48,611 nucleotides of DNA, from positions 1-48,611 of the forward strand of contig CADBYM010000025.1 of assembly GCA_902798915.1 (NCBI GenBank). The letters are read 5' to 3'. Made by a program: the position numbers and the translations under genes. Origin of the DNA: an uncultured Coriobacteriaceae bacterium. Its GTDB lineage: Bacteria > Actinomycetota > Coriobacteriia > Coriobacteriales > Atopobiaceae. Positions 1 to 7,942 of the stretch are shown here, one piece after another (positions within the stretch are counted from its first letter, which is position 1; each line of letters starts with the position of its first letter). Under the pieces are notes generated by a model, which saw nothing but the letters and a program-made list of their open reading frames with translations, was not told where the DNA came from and searched no databases.

Positions 1-28
1 TCGCGAAAGGATGCGCTTGCGCGCAGGA

Positions 29-118
29 CTCATCCGAACACGTACGGCTGTCAATTGAAAAAAGAGGAAGATGTTCGGATGAGCTCACAACTCAACCACC
101 CACGGGTGAGTCTCATCC
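29..118 (+). other. Two overlapping, mutually exclusive inverted repeats
   Basis: Bases 29-40 are the exact reverse complement of 72-83 (12 bp, 31-base loop). Bases 77-88 pair with 106-118 (12 bp, T111 bulged, 17-base loop). The two stems share 77-83, so only one can form at a time, as in attenuators and riboswitches. They lie upstream of the extended -10 at 165-173, so they may belong to a transcript entering from outside the window rather than to the gene at 236. No riboswitch family was recognised. Confidence 0.5.
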
Positions 119-122
119 CGCT

Positions 123-146
123 GAGGGCTGCGCAAATATAGCCCTC
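123..146 (+). other. Small hairpin
   Basis: Bases 123-129 pair with 140-146 (7 bp, 10-base loop). It follows directly after the alternative hairpins at 29-118. No T-run follows, so it is not a convincing intrinsic terminator; it may close the structured RNA that starts upstream. Confidence 0.35.
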
Positions 147-164
147 CCGCCGCACTTCCAGACC

Positions 165-173
165 TGCTATAAT
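165..173 (+). promoter_or_regulatory. Extended -10 promoter for the zinc-ribbon membrane gene
   Basis: TGCTATAAT is a perfect TATAAT (168-173) with an upstream TGN. No good -35 is seen at the expected spacing, which is common for extended -10 promoters. It sits about 60 bases before the ATG at 236. Confidence 0.5.
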
Positions 174-235
174 TCCATGAAACCATGACTGCAGATTACA
201 TGTAGAACGAACGTACAGTAGGAGGGTCACCTCAT

Positions 236-667
236 ATGGGCGAATTATTCAGGCAGCTACTCACTCCCGAGATCACCATGGTCCTCATTCTGATGGTCGT
301 CTGCGTTGTCTCGGTATATCTGCTCTCCATCGTATACGTCATTCGTGACTCCGCGCGTCGTGGTGCTGAGCCGCGTGCCGTGTGGGCGATAATCTCGGTT
401 GTTCCCATCGTGGGGATTTTGGCCTATGTCATATTGCGGCCGAGTTCGTACCTCATCGATCGTGAGGAGCAGGACCTCGACATCGCGCTCCGCGAGCATC
501 AGCTCTCGCATTACGGCATCTGCCCGAAGTGCGGTGCCGCGATTGACAGAGACTTCGTGGTGTGTCCGATGTGCAACACGCAGGTGCGCAATGTATGCCC
601 GACGTGCCATCGTCCTCTAAACGCGGACTGGAAGGTTTGCCCGTACTGCCGTACCCACATTCAGTAG
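236..667 (+). CDS. Small membrane protein with double zinc ribbon
   Basis: 143 residues. Two hydrophobic segments at about residues 15-33 and 46-66 look like the PLDc_N-type two-helix anchor seen in small bacterial membrane proteins. The C-terminal part carries four CxxC-type pairs (CPKC, CPMC, CPTC, CPYC), enough for two zinc ribbons facing the cytosol. The ATG at 236 follows a GGAGGG ribosome site at 221-226 with good spacing. It stands alone: its own promoter lies upstream and a strong hairpin at 707-735 follows. A zinc-ribbon membrane adaptor is the likely class; substrate and partner are unknown. Confidence 0.75.
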   Translation: MGELFRQLLTPEITMVLILMVVCVVSVYLLSIVYVIRDSARRGAEPRAVWAIISVVPIVGILAYVILRPSSYLIDREEQDLDIALREHQLSHYGICPKCGAAIDRDFVVCPMCNTQVRNVCPTCHRPLNADWKVCPYCRTHIQ

Positions 668-706
668 CGCGGCGAGCTGGCTGCCTTCGGAATTCGGAAG
701 TGGTGC

Positions 707-735
707 GTCCCACGAGGGATCATCCCTCGTGGGAC
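707..735. terminator. Hairpin between convergent genes
   Basis: 707-720 is the exact reverse complement of 722-735, giving a stem of at least 12 bp after allowing a 5-base loop. It lies between two convergent genes and could stop both. No real T-run follows on either strand. Confidence 0.6.
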
Positions 736-738
736 ACC

Positions 739-1332
739 TTATGAGGGACGAATCTCTCCGGTGTCGATATGGTGCTCTATGATGGGCGCAATCACCTCGT
801 CGTAGAGGAGCTGTGACCCCAGTGCGGTCTTGCGCTGGCGGCCGTACACCTGATCGGCGCTCACGCCGTGTTCGCGCCAGTCGCTACCGCCGTTGCTGGC
901 GTTGAGCGTGACGGGCTGCAAGTTGTCCATTGCGTGCGCGTACTTGGACTCCGGCGTCTCGTATGCCTCGAACTCGTCGAAGAGCGCCATGAGTTGGGTG
1001 GCCTGGTCCTGTGGCAGAAGCCCAAAGATTCGCTGTTTCGCTGCATCCTCGCGTGCCGCCTGCGTCTTCTTTCCCTCGGCGTCATAGGCATACGTGTCGC
1101 CTGCGTCAATCTCCACCACGTCATGGATGAGGCACATGAGCATGACGCGCGCGATGTCGACCTCCTCGTTGGCGTACTCGCGCATGAGCCATGCCATTAT
1201 GGCCATGTGCCAGGCATGCTCGGCGTCGTTTTCGCGCCTCCCGTGACCCGAGAGGTGCGTCTGGCGGAGGATGTTCTTCTCCTTGTCGATTTCGAGCGCG
1301 AAGGCCATCTGGCGCTGCAGTCGGTCGTCCAT
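739..1332 (-). CDS. HD-domain hydrolase, HDDC2/YfbR-like 5'-deoxynucleotidase family
   Basis: 197 residues from the ATG at 1332, which has an AAGGAG ribosome site 8 bases upstream; longer in-frame starts lack one. The metal-binding HD pattern is complete: H39 in AEHAWH, H70-D71 in LIHDVVEIDAGDT and D136 in HAMDNLQP. ENDAEH followed by IHD-EIDAGDT is typical of the HDDC2/YfbR group, which removes phosphate from deoxynucleoside monophosphates; the exact substrate here is not shown. It starts 26 bases after the stop of another HD gene and is probably co-transcribed with it, so the operon is likely a nucleotide-housekeeping unit. Confidence 0.8.
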   Translation of the reverse strand: MDDRLQRQMAFALEIDKEKNILRQTHLSGHGRRENDAEHAWHMAIMAWLMREYANEEVDIARVMLMCLIHDVVEIDAGDTYAYDAEGKKTQAAREDAAKQRIFGLLPQDQATQLMALFDEFEAYETPESKYAHAMDNLQPVTLNASNGGSDWREHGVSADQVYGRQRKTALGSQLLYDEVIAPIIEHHIDTGEIRPS

Positions 1333-1358
1333 GGGGACTCCTTTCGCTTGTGGGGGGT

Positions 1359-2144
1359 CTATGTTGACGGGGTCTCTTCGAGCAGCCGGGCTCGAAGGTG
1401 CGCAGACATCTGTGCGAACTGCCGCTGTGTGTCGGCACGCTCGAAGCGACGCGACAGCATGCGATCTAGGTAGCCCTGCTCGATGAGTATGGCATGACTC
1501 GTGGGATACACGAGCTCCCATGCGAAGCAGATATGCCCCACAAGCACGTCGGCAGGAAAGCGACGGATGCCGCGGGGAATCGTGCGATGCTGATAAAAGA
1601 CGTCCACGACCTCAGGAGAGAGCCTGCTTACGCGCATGCTCGCCTCGCTGACGCCGTAGATGTCCTCGATGGGACAGATGCAATTGACCTTGAGTATGTC
1701 GATTTTGTCCGCATCGCGCAGGACGTGGCAGTAGGCGCGCGTCATCTCGTCAAGTCCGTCGGGCAGCCGATAGGCGCTATGCGTGGCGACGGCGACGCGA
1801 AGCAGCCCGTCGAGGTCGCATTCTTCGTCAATATAGGCTCGTATCTGGGGACCGCGGGGGTCGGCGTCGCCAAAGAGCACATCAGAACCAAGGGCGGCAT
1901 GGGGGAGCGAGGCGGCGTCGTTGAAGGTGTCGAACCGACGCACCTGCTCGAAGCGCCCCACGTCATGCAACAGGCCGCAGAGCCATGCGACGTCACCGCT
2001 CAGGCCCTCGGCGGTCGCTATCCGATCGCAGAGCTCCGCCACACGCAGCGTGTGGTCCACCTTGAGCGCGATGCGAGGGTTCGCCGGATCGTAGGCGGCC
2101 ACATACTCGTCAAACGAGCGTCGTGCGCGCATGCGGTCTATCAT
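1359..2144 (-). CDS. HD-superfamily metal-dependent phosphohydrolase
   Basis: 261 residues from the ATG at 2144, preceded by ACAGGAG. The HD signature runs H31 (KVDHTLRV), H60-D61 (LLHDVGR) and a later conserved Asp in DADKIDIL, with histidines in between (SLPHAALG, VATHSAY). The fold suggests hydrolysis of a phosphate ester or nucleotide; no extra domain reveals the substrate. The C-terminus is helical and complete. First gene of a two-gene operon with the HDDC2-like hydrolase. It is divergent from thrS across about 180 bases, where a weak TATGAT (2228 down to 2223, minus strand) could be its -10. Confidence 0.75.
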   Translation of the reverse strand: MIDRMRARRSFDEYVAAYDPANPRIALKVDHTLRVAELCDRIATAEGLSGDVAWLCGLLHDVGRFEQVRRFDTFNDAASLPHAALGSDVLFGDADPRGPQIRAYIDEECDLDGLLRVAVATHSAYRLPDGLDEMTRAYCHVLRDADKIDILKVNCICPIEDIYGVSEASMRVSRLSPEVVDVFYQHRTIPRGIRRFPADVLVGHICFAWELVYPTSHAILIEQGYLDRMLSRRFERADTQRQFAQMSAHLRARLLEETPST

Positions 2145-2267
2145 CTCGGCTCCTGTCCTGTCTGCCGGCTCGATGGCACAAGGTCTTGTAAGCCTGCGCA
2201 CGGGTGATGCTGGGCGTATCGAATCATACTCCATGCCGTGGATGAAGTGTCCAACATCCTCACGGCG

Positions 2268-2296
2268 TTGGCCTGCCCGTTGGTGTAAGCTATAGC
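2268..2296 (+). promoter_or_regulatory. Probable thrS promoter
   Basis: TTGGCC (2268-2273) and TATAGC (2291-2296) are separated by 17 bases, 30 bases before the thrS ATG. Both boxes are imperfect. No T-box leader is visible, although thrS is often T-box controlled in Firmicutes. Confidence 0.35.
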
Positions 2297-2325
2297 AGTT
2301 TCCGCGAACTTTGAGGAGAGGTACC

Positions 2326-4092
2326 ATGAAGGTTCTTTACAACGACGGTCACGTGGGCGAGGTCGAGTCCGACGAGGCGCTCCATGTCATCCGGCACAGT
2401 GCGTCGCACATCTTGGCGCAGGCCATCAAGCGTCTATATCCCGAGGCTGACTTCGGTTACGGTCCCGCCACCGACAACGGCTTCTACTACGACGTGGACC
2501 TGCCCGAGGGCGTGAAGCTCAGCGAGGATGACTTCCCCGCAATCGAGGCCGAGATGCGCAAGATCTGCAAAGAGAACCTCAAGTTCCAGACGTACGAGCT
2601 CCCGCGCGAGGAGGCCATCGCCCACATGCAGGAGCGTGGCGAGAAGTACAAGGTCGAGCACATCGGCGACCTGCCCGAGGACGCGCGCATCACCTTCTAC
2701 AAGCAGGGCGAGTACGTGGACATGTGCGTGGGGCCGCACCTCATGTACACCAAGGCGCTCAAGGCCTTCAAGCTGACGGCCGTCTCGGGCGCCTATTGGA
2801 AGAACGATGCCAACAACAAGATGCTCACCCGCATCAACGGCGTGGCATTCGGATCGAAGGCGGAGCTCGATGAGTATGAGCGCTTGCTGGAGGAGGCCAA
2901 GAAGCGTGACCATCGCCGCATCGGCCAGGAGATGGAGCTCTTCATGTTTGCCGACGAGGGCCCGGGCTTTCCCTTCTGGCTTCCCAACGGCATGCGCCTG
3001 CGCAACGCGCTCATGGACTACTGGCACGAGATGCAGGAGCGGTACAACTACGACGAGGTCAACACGCCCATCATCCTCTCACGCAAGCTGTGGGAGACCT
3101 CCGGTCATTGGGACCACTACAAGGAGAACATGTACACGACCCTCATCGACGAGGAAGACTACGCGGTAAAGCCGATGAACTGCCCCGGCGCGTGCCTCAT
3201 CTACAAGAGTCGTCCGCGCAGCTACCGTGACCTTCCGCTCAAGCTCGCCGAGGCTGGTCTCGACCATCGGCACGAGATGCGCGGCGCCTTGCATGGTCTC
3301 TTCCGCGTGCGCAGCTTCACGCAGGATGACGCGCACCTCTTCATCACGCCCGAGCAGATTACCGAGCAGGTGACCGATACCGCGCATCTCATTACGGCCT
3401 ACTACGAGCAGTTCGGCTTCCCGTATCATGTGGAGCTCTCCACCCGCCCAGACAACTCCATGGGTTCCGACGAGGATTGGGCGCGTGCTGAGGCGGGCCT
3501 CAAGGAGGCGCTCGACTCGATGGGCGTTGACTACATCGTGAACGAGGGCGACGGTGCGTTCTACGGACCAAAGATCGACTTCCACCTGCAGGACTGCCTC
3601 GGACGTACGTGGCAGTGTGGCACCATCCAGCTCGACTTCCAGCTGCCGCACAACTTCCAGCTCGAGTATACCGGCGCGGACGGAGAGAAGCATCAGCCCA
3701 TAATGATCCATCGTGCGGGCTTTGGCTCGTTCGAGCGCTTCATCGGCATGCTCACCGAGCAGTATGCCGGCAAGTTCCCCACGTGGCTCAGCCCCTGCCA
3801 GGTCAAGGTGCTGCCCGTCAGCCAAAAGACGCGCGATTACGCAAGCGAGGTGGGCGCCGCCCTTCGTGCAGCTGGCATCCGTGTGAAGGTGGACGAGCGC
3901 GACGAGAAGATCGGCTACAAGATTCGCGAGGCACGCTCCATCGACCGCGTGCCCTACATGCTCATATTGGGCGAGAAGGAGAAGGAGGCTGGCAACATCA
4001 GCGTGCGCGACCGCAGCAACCAGACGCACGAGGCCTCCCTTGACGAGTTCATCGCGAGCGTCACGGCCGAGATTGCCGAACGTCGTGGATAA
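2326..4092 (+). CDS. thrS: Threonyl-tRNA synthetase lacking the N-terminal TGS domain
   Basis: 588 residues. It charges tRNA-Thr with threonine in the cytosol. The protein starts almost at the editing domain (HSASH near residue 25, then DMCVGPH), so the roughly 60-residue TGS domain of the 640-residue E. coli form is missing. Class II motifs are intact: the zinc cysteine C286 in MNCPGAC, the motif 2 arginine around GLFRVRSFTQDDAH with its zinc histidine, and motif 3 in IHRAGFGSFERFIG with the third zinc ligand, followed by the anticodon-binding domain. The ATG at 2326 has GAGGAGAGG upstream. The stop codon overlaps the start of the next small gene. Confidence 0.95.
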   Translation: MKVLYNDGHVGEVESDEALHVIRHSASHILAQAIKRLYPEADFGYGPATDNGFYYDVDLPEGVKLSEDDFPAIEAEMRKICKENLKFQTYELPREEAIAHMQERGEKYKVEHIGDLPEDARITFYKQGEYVDMCVGPHLMYTKALKAFKLTAVSGAYWKNDANNKMLTRINGVAFGSKAELDEYERLLEEAKKRDHRRIGQEMELFMFADEGPGFPFWLPNGMRLRNALMDYWHEMQERYNYDEVNTPIILSRKLWETSGHWDHYKENMYTTLIDEEDYAVKPMNCPGACLIYKSRPRSYRDLPLKLAEAGLDHRHEMRGALHGLFRVRSFTQDDAHLFITPEQITEQVTDTAHLITAYYEQFGFPYHVELSTRPDNSMGSDEDWARAEAGLKEALDSMGVDYIVNEGDGAFYGPKIDFHLQDCLGRTWQCGTIQLDFQLPHNFQLEYTGADGEKHQPIMIHRAGFGSFERFIGMLTEQYAGKFPTWLSPCQVKVLPVSQKTRDYASEVGAALRAAGIRVKVDERDEKIGYKIREARSIDRVPYMLILGEKEKEAGNISVRDRSNQTHEASLDEFIASVTAEIAERRG

Positions 4093-4414
4093 GCAGGCGT
4101 ATCCCTCGCTGGATGCGCTCAAAGAGATGTCGGCCACCTTGGGTCGCGACCGATGGCGTGAGGTCTCGGACGTGGCCCAGGTGGTCGCCTCGTATCTTTG
4201 CTGCCATCCGAAGGTGGAAGAGGTGCGGTATGCCGGTCTGAAGTCCGATCCGCTGTTTTCACGGGCGGCGACGACGCTTGAGCGGGGCTTTGGCCCCGTG
4301 GTGATGTATCGGGTGGCGGGAGAGTGGCACTCGCTGGTATGCGTTCCCGAAGACCCGCGTGCGGCGGTGATGCGATTGGAGCGAGCCCTCGCCCCAACAG
4401 ATAGTTTGCCATAA
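4085..4414 (+). CDS. Stand-alone C-terminal-like domain of Cys/Met-metabolism PLP enzymes
   Basis: 109 residues if it starts at the GTG at 4085, which overlaps the thrS stop by 8 bases and suggests translational coupling. The stretch HPKVEEVRYAGLKSDP, followed by a Gly-rich GFGPVV strand and a final helix, matches the C-terminal small domain of cystathionine gamma-synthase/OAH-sulfhydrylase enzymes (HPxVxxVxYPGLxxHP). The PLP-binding large domain and its lysine are absent, and the upstream DNA is thrS, so this is not a recent truncation at this locus. It may be an old remnant kept as a small protein, or a regulatory domain. Start codon and function are uncertain. Confidence 0.6.
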   Translation: MDKQAYPSLDALKEMSATLGRDRWREVSDVAQVVASYLCCHPKVEEVRYAGLKSDPLFSRAATTLERGFGPVVMYRVAGEWHSLVCVPEDPRAAVMRLERALAPTDSLP

Positions 4415-4518
4415 AGCCTCCAGCGACAAGCAATTGTTTGAGACGCGTGCCACGTGAATGGCGTATCACTGGTCGAAACGCAATGAGGCGTCATTCACGC
4501 GAGCAATGGAGGCTTACG

Positions 4519-5058
4519 ATGGGATTGTTCAAGAAGATCAAGCAGTCGTTCAACTATGACGAGATGCGGGCGAAGAAGAGCGAGCGCAAGCCCAACCTGT
4601 TCGACCGCGCGTTCGAAAAGCTCGACCAAAAAATGAGCGATGGCTTCGACGCGCTCGAGCAGCAGATGGGCGTGTATGGCGTGGCCGTCAACAATCTCTA
4701 CGACTTGACCAAGCGCGTACATGCGGAGTATCCGCAGGCGTTTACCGCACGAGAGTCGCAGCTGTACGACAAGGTCCAGGAGCTCACGGAGCGCATCGAC
4801 AACATGTGGTCGGAGAGCGAGCACGATCACCGCCGCTTCCTTGCCGAGAAGCGTGAGAACCAGCACAACGCCCTGGCTGCCTCCCTCGCCTGCAACGAGT
4901 CGCTGCCGGAGGAGATTCGCGCCGAGCTGCGCCAACGAATCGAAGAGTACGAGGAGGCCGAGCCGGCCATCTTCTCGAAGATAGACCGCATCGCCTCGTA
5001 CCTTCCGCGTCGGACGCGCGAAATGGAGATTGGCGGGACGTTCATTCAGTGGGGCTAG
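4519..5058 (+). CDS. Unknown coiled-coil cytoplasmic protein
   Basis: 179 residues from the ATG at 4519, with GGAGG at 4508-4512; the reading frame stays open further upstream but without a ribosome site. The protein is charged and mostly helical, starting MGLFKKIKQSFNY and continuing with long heptad-like stretches, without signal peptide or membrane segment. No family was recognised. An 8-bp inverted repeat (4453-4460 with 4492-4499) lies just upstream and may be an operator or leader hairpin. A strong hairpin at 5075-5103 ends the unit. Confidence 0.7.
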   Translation: MGLFKKIKQSFNYDEMRAKKSERKPNLFDRAFEKLDQKMSDGFDALEQQMGVYGVAVNNLYDLTKRVHAEYPQAFTARESQLYDKVQELTERIDNMWSESEHDHRRFLAEKRENQHNALAASLACNESLPEEIRAELRQRIEEYEEAEPAIFSKIDRIASYLPRRTREMEIGGTFIQWG

Positions 5059-5074
5059 CCTGGCATCAAGTCTT

Positions 5075-5103
5075 CATGCCCACGGGCCTGGTCCGTGGGC
5101 ATG
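5075..5103 (+). terminator. Hairpin terminator
   Basis: 11-bp perfect GC-rich stem (5075-5085 with 5093-5103) and a 7-base loop, 17 bases after the preceding stop codon. No T-run follows. Confidence 0.55.
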
Positions 5104-5220
5104 GATGCCCTCAAGCCGCTGGAAATCCGCTAATTCTCTTGTCAACGCATATTCTGCGTGACCGTCGTGTGTGCATCCTATACCATTGTGCCGTTCGGTT
5201 TTATTGACCAAGGAGGAACA

Positions 5221-7842
5221 ATGGCAGATCAGGAGCAGGTCATCGCGAGCGTTGACGACCTGAACGCCCTCATCGGCAGGATGCGGGTGGCGCAGGCGAA
5301 GTTCGCCACGTACTCGCAGGAGCAGGTCGACCAGATCTTCTACGAGGCGGCGATGGCGGCCAACAAGGCGCGCATCCCGCTGGCCAAGATGGCCGTGGAA
5401 GAGACGGGCATGGGCGTGGTCGAAGACAAGGTGATCAAGAACCACTACGCCTCCGAGTACATCTACAACAAGTATCGTGCTACCAAGACGTGTGGTGTCA
5501 TCTCTGAGGATCCTGTTGCCGGCGTCAAGCAGCTTGCCGAGCCCATGGGCATCGTCGCGGCGGTCATTCCCACGACCAACCCGACCTCGACGGCCATCTT
5601 CAAGTGTCTCATCGCACTCAAGACGCGCAACGCCATCATCATCAGTCCACACCCACGCGCGAAGGGCTGCACCATCGAGGCGGCGCGCATCATCCTCGAG
5701 GCTGCGATTGCGGCAGGCGCACCCGAGGGCATCATCGGGTGGATTGACGTTCCCTCGCTCGAGATGACCAACACCCTCATGCGCGAGTCCGACATCATCT
5801 TGGCCACTGGTGGCCCTGGTATGGTGACGGCTGCCTACAGCTCCGGCAAGCCTGCTCTTGGCGTTGGTCCCGGCAACACGCCCGTCATCATTGACGACAC
5901 CGCAGACATTCGCATGGCCGTCAACTCCATCATCCACTCCAAGACCTTCGACAATGGCATGATCTGTGCCTCCGAACAGTCCGTCACCGTGGTGGGCGAC
6001 GAGGCCTATGCAGCCGCGAAGGCCGAGTTCGAGCGCCGTGGCTGCTACTTCCTCAAGGGTGACGAGCTCGACAAGGTGCGCAAGACGGTCATCATCAACG
6101 GATCGGTCAACGCGCGCATCGTCGGGCAGAGTGCCTTCCACATCGCCGAGATCGCAGGCGTCGAGGTACCCAAGAGCACGAAGATCCTCATTGGCGAGGT
6201 CGAGTCGGTGGATCCATCCGAGGAGATGGCCCACGAGAAGCTCAGCCCGGTGTTGGGTATGTACAAGGCAGCGGACTTCGATGACGCCATCGCCAAGGCA
6301 GAGCGTCTGGTCGCTGACGGAGGCTATGGTCACACCTCGTCGCTCTACATCGACCTCAGCCAGAAGGAGAAGATGGCCAAGCATGCAGAGGCCATGAAGA
6401 CCTGCCGCATCCTCATCAACACGCCTTCCTCGCAGGGTGGCATCGGTGACCTCTACAACTTCGAGCTTGCTCCGTCCCTCACGCTGGGCTGCGGCTCTTG
6501 GGGCGGCAACTCGGTCTCCGGCAACGTCGGCGTCATGCATCTGCTCAACATCAAGACGGTCGCAGAGAGGCAGGAGAACATGCTGTGGTACCGCGTGCCC
6601 GAGAAGGTCTACTTCAAGAAGGGCTGCATGCCCGTCGCGCTTGATGAGCTCGGCACCATCATGGGCAAACGTCGCGCCTTCATCGTGACCGACCAATTCC
6701 TGTACAAGAGTGGCTTCACCAAGCAGATTGAGGCCAAGCTCGACCAGATGGGCATCGTGCACGCGTGCTTCTATGACGTCGAGCCCGATCCCACGCTTCA
6801 GTGCGCTCAGCGTGGCGTTCAGCAGCTTTCCGCGTTCGACCCAGACACCATCATCGCCGTGGGCGGTGGCTCGGCCATGGACGCAGCAAAGATCATGTGG
6901 CTCATGTACGAGCATCCCGAGGCGAAGTTCGAGGACATGGCCATGGACTTCATGGACATCCGCAAGCGCGTCTACACCTTCCCACAGCTTGGGTCCAAGT
7001 GCTACTTCGTTGCCATCCCAACTAGCTCGGGCACGGGTTCCGAGGTCACGCCGTTCGCCATCATCACTGATGCCGAGACGGGCATCAAGTGGCCGCTCGC
7101 CGACTACGCCCTCATGCCCAACATGGCCATCGTCGATACAAACAACATGATGAGCCAGCCCAAGGGACTCACCTCGGCGTCCGGTGTGGACGTGCTTACC
7201 CACTCGCTCGAGGCGTACGTCTCCATCATGGCGTCCGACTATACCGATAGCCTTGCCCTCAAGGCAGGATCTCTAGTCTTCAATTACCTCGCGCGCGCCT
7301 ACGACAACCCCGATGACCTCGAGGCCCGCGATCACATGGCCAACGCGAGCTGCCTTGCCGGCATGGCCTTCGCCAACGCCTTCCTCGGCGTCAACCACTC
7401 CATGGCCCACAAGCTCGGCGCCTTCCACCACATCCCGCACGGCTGGGCCAATGCCGTCATCCTTACGCGCGTGATGCGCTACAACGCCGCCGAGCGCCCG
7501 ACGAAGATGGGCACCTTCCCGCAGTACCAGTACCCGCATGCCAAGGCGCGCTATGCGGAGTTCGGCCGTGCCTGCGGCATCCAGGGCGCCACGGACGACG
7601 AGGTCTTCGAGAATTTCATCGTGGCCATCGAGGAGCTCAAGGCCCATGTGGGTGTCAAGCCGACCATCAAGGACTTCGGCGTGGACGAGCAGTACTTCCT
7701 CGACACGCTTGACGAGATGAGCGAGCAGGCCTTCAACGACCAGTGCACCGGCGCCAACCCGCGCTATCCTCTGATCAGCGAGATTCGCGAGCTCTATCTG
7801 GACGCGTACTATGACCGCGAGGCAAAGAGCTACGAGGACTAG
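5221..7842 (+). CDS. adhE: Bifunctional acetaldehyde-CoA / alcohol dehydrogenase
   Basis: 873 residues, the usual AdhE length. The N-terminal half is a CoA-acylating aldehyde dehydrogenase with nucleophile C249 in GMICASEQS. The C-terminal half is an iron-dependent alcohol dehydrogenase with the NAD motif GGGSAMDAAK and metal ligands in SGVDVLTHSLEAY and the His-rich HSMAHKLGAFHHIPHGW. It reduces acetyl-CoA to ethanol and regenerates two NAD+; the family forms spirosome filaments. The ATG at 5221 follows AAGGAGGAACA. Upstream are a TTGTCA (5139-5144) and a short dyad (5145-5149 with 5155-5159), but no Rex-type site was recognised. A terminator hairpin follows directly, so the gene is monocistronic. 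Confidence 0.96.
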   Translation: MADQEQVIASVDDLNALIGRMRVAQAKFATYSQEQVDQIFYEAAMAANKARIPLAKMAVEETGMGVVEDKVIKNHYASEYIYNKYRATKTCGVISEDPVAGVKQLAEPMGIVAAVIPTTNPTSTAIFKCLIALKTRNAIIISPHPRAKGCTIEAARIILEAAIAAGAPEGIIGWIDVPSLEMTNTLMRESDIILATGGPGMVTAAYSSGKPALGVGPGNTPVIIDDTADIRMAVNSIIHSKTFDNGMICASEQSVTVVGDEAYAAAKAEFERRGCYFLKGDELDKVRKTVIINGSVNARIVGQSAFHIAEIAGVEVPKSTKILIGEVESVDPSEEMAHEKLSPVLGMYKAADFDDAIAKAERLVADGGYGHTSSLYIDLSQKEKMAKHAEAMKTCRILINTPSSQGGIGDLYNFELAPSLTLGCGSWGGNSVSGNVGVMHLLNIKTVAERQENMLWYRVPEKVYFKKGCMPVALDELGTIMGKRRAFIVTDQFLYKSGFTKQIEAKLDQMGIVHACFYDVEPDPTLQCAQRGVQQLSAFDPDTIIAVGGGSAMDAAKIMWLMYEHPEAKFEDMAMDFMDIRKRVYTFPQLGSKCYFVAIPTSSGTGSEVTPFAIITDAETGIKWPLADYALMPNMAIVDTNNMMSQPKGLTSASGVDVLTHSLEAYVSIMASDYTDSLALKAGSLVFNYLARAYDNPDDLEARDHMANASCLAGMAFANAFLGVNHSMAHKLGAFHHIPHGWANAVILTRVMRYNAAERPTKMGTFPQYQYPHAKARYAEFGRACGIQGATDDEVFENFIVAIEELKAHVGVKPTIKDFGVDEQYFLDTLDEMSEQAFNDQCTGANPRYPLISEIRELYLDAYYDREAKSYED

Positions 7843-7852
7843 AGGTTGGAAG

Positions 7853-7883
7853 ATGCCCGAGGGGGACGGTCCCCCTCGGGCAT
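7853..7883 (+). terminator. Strong hairpin terminator after adhE
   Basis: 14-bp perfect stem (7853-7866 with 7870-7883) with a 3-base loop, 10 bases after the adhE stop. There is no T-run. Confidence 0.65.
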
Positions 7884-7918
7884 GCGTTCCGAAGGGGGCT
7901 GCTCCCACAGGGACGCAT
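7882..7918 (+). other. Leader hairpin sharing bases with the adhE terminator
   Basis: 7882-7890 can pair with 7910-7918 (9 bp with one G-T pair). It borrows the last two bases of the terminator stem and ends about 13 bases before the AAGGAGG ribosome site of the next gene. It could be a simple 5'-end stabiliser; no known riboswitch pattern is seen. Confidence 0.3.
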
Positions 7919-7942
7919 CTGTGGTGTGCATAAGGAGGAAAG

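Noticed and set aside
2145..2325. T-box leader before thrS
   Set aside because: No T-box sequence, specifier loop or terminator/antiterminator pair is seen in the gap.
3079..4494. 471-codon open frame antisense to thrS
   Set aside because: Antisense shadow of thrS; it crosses a real coding gene and the small downstream gene and has no recognisable protein features.
5139..5161. Rex operator before adhE
   Set aside because: The dyad is short (5 bp arms) and does not match the TTGTGA-type half-sites.
5074..7203. 709-codon open frame antisense to adhE
   Set aside because: Shadow frame from strong third-position G/C bias in adhE; no ribosome site and repetitive hydrophilic composition without known domains.
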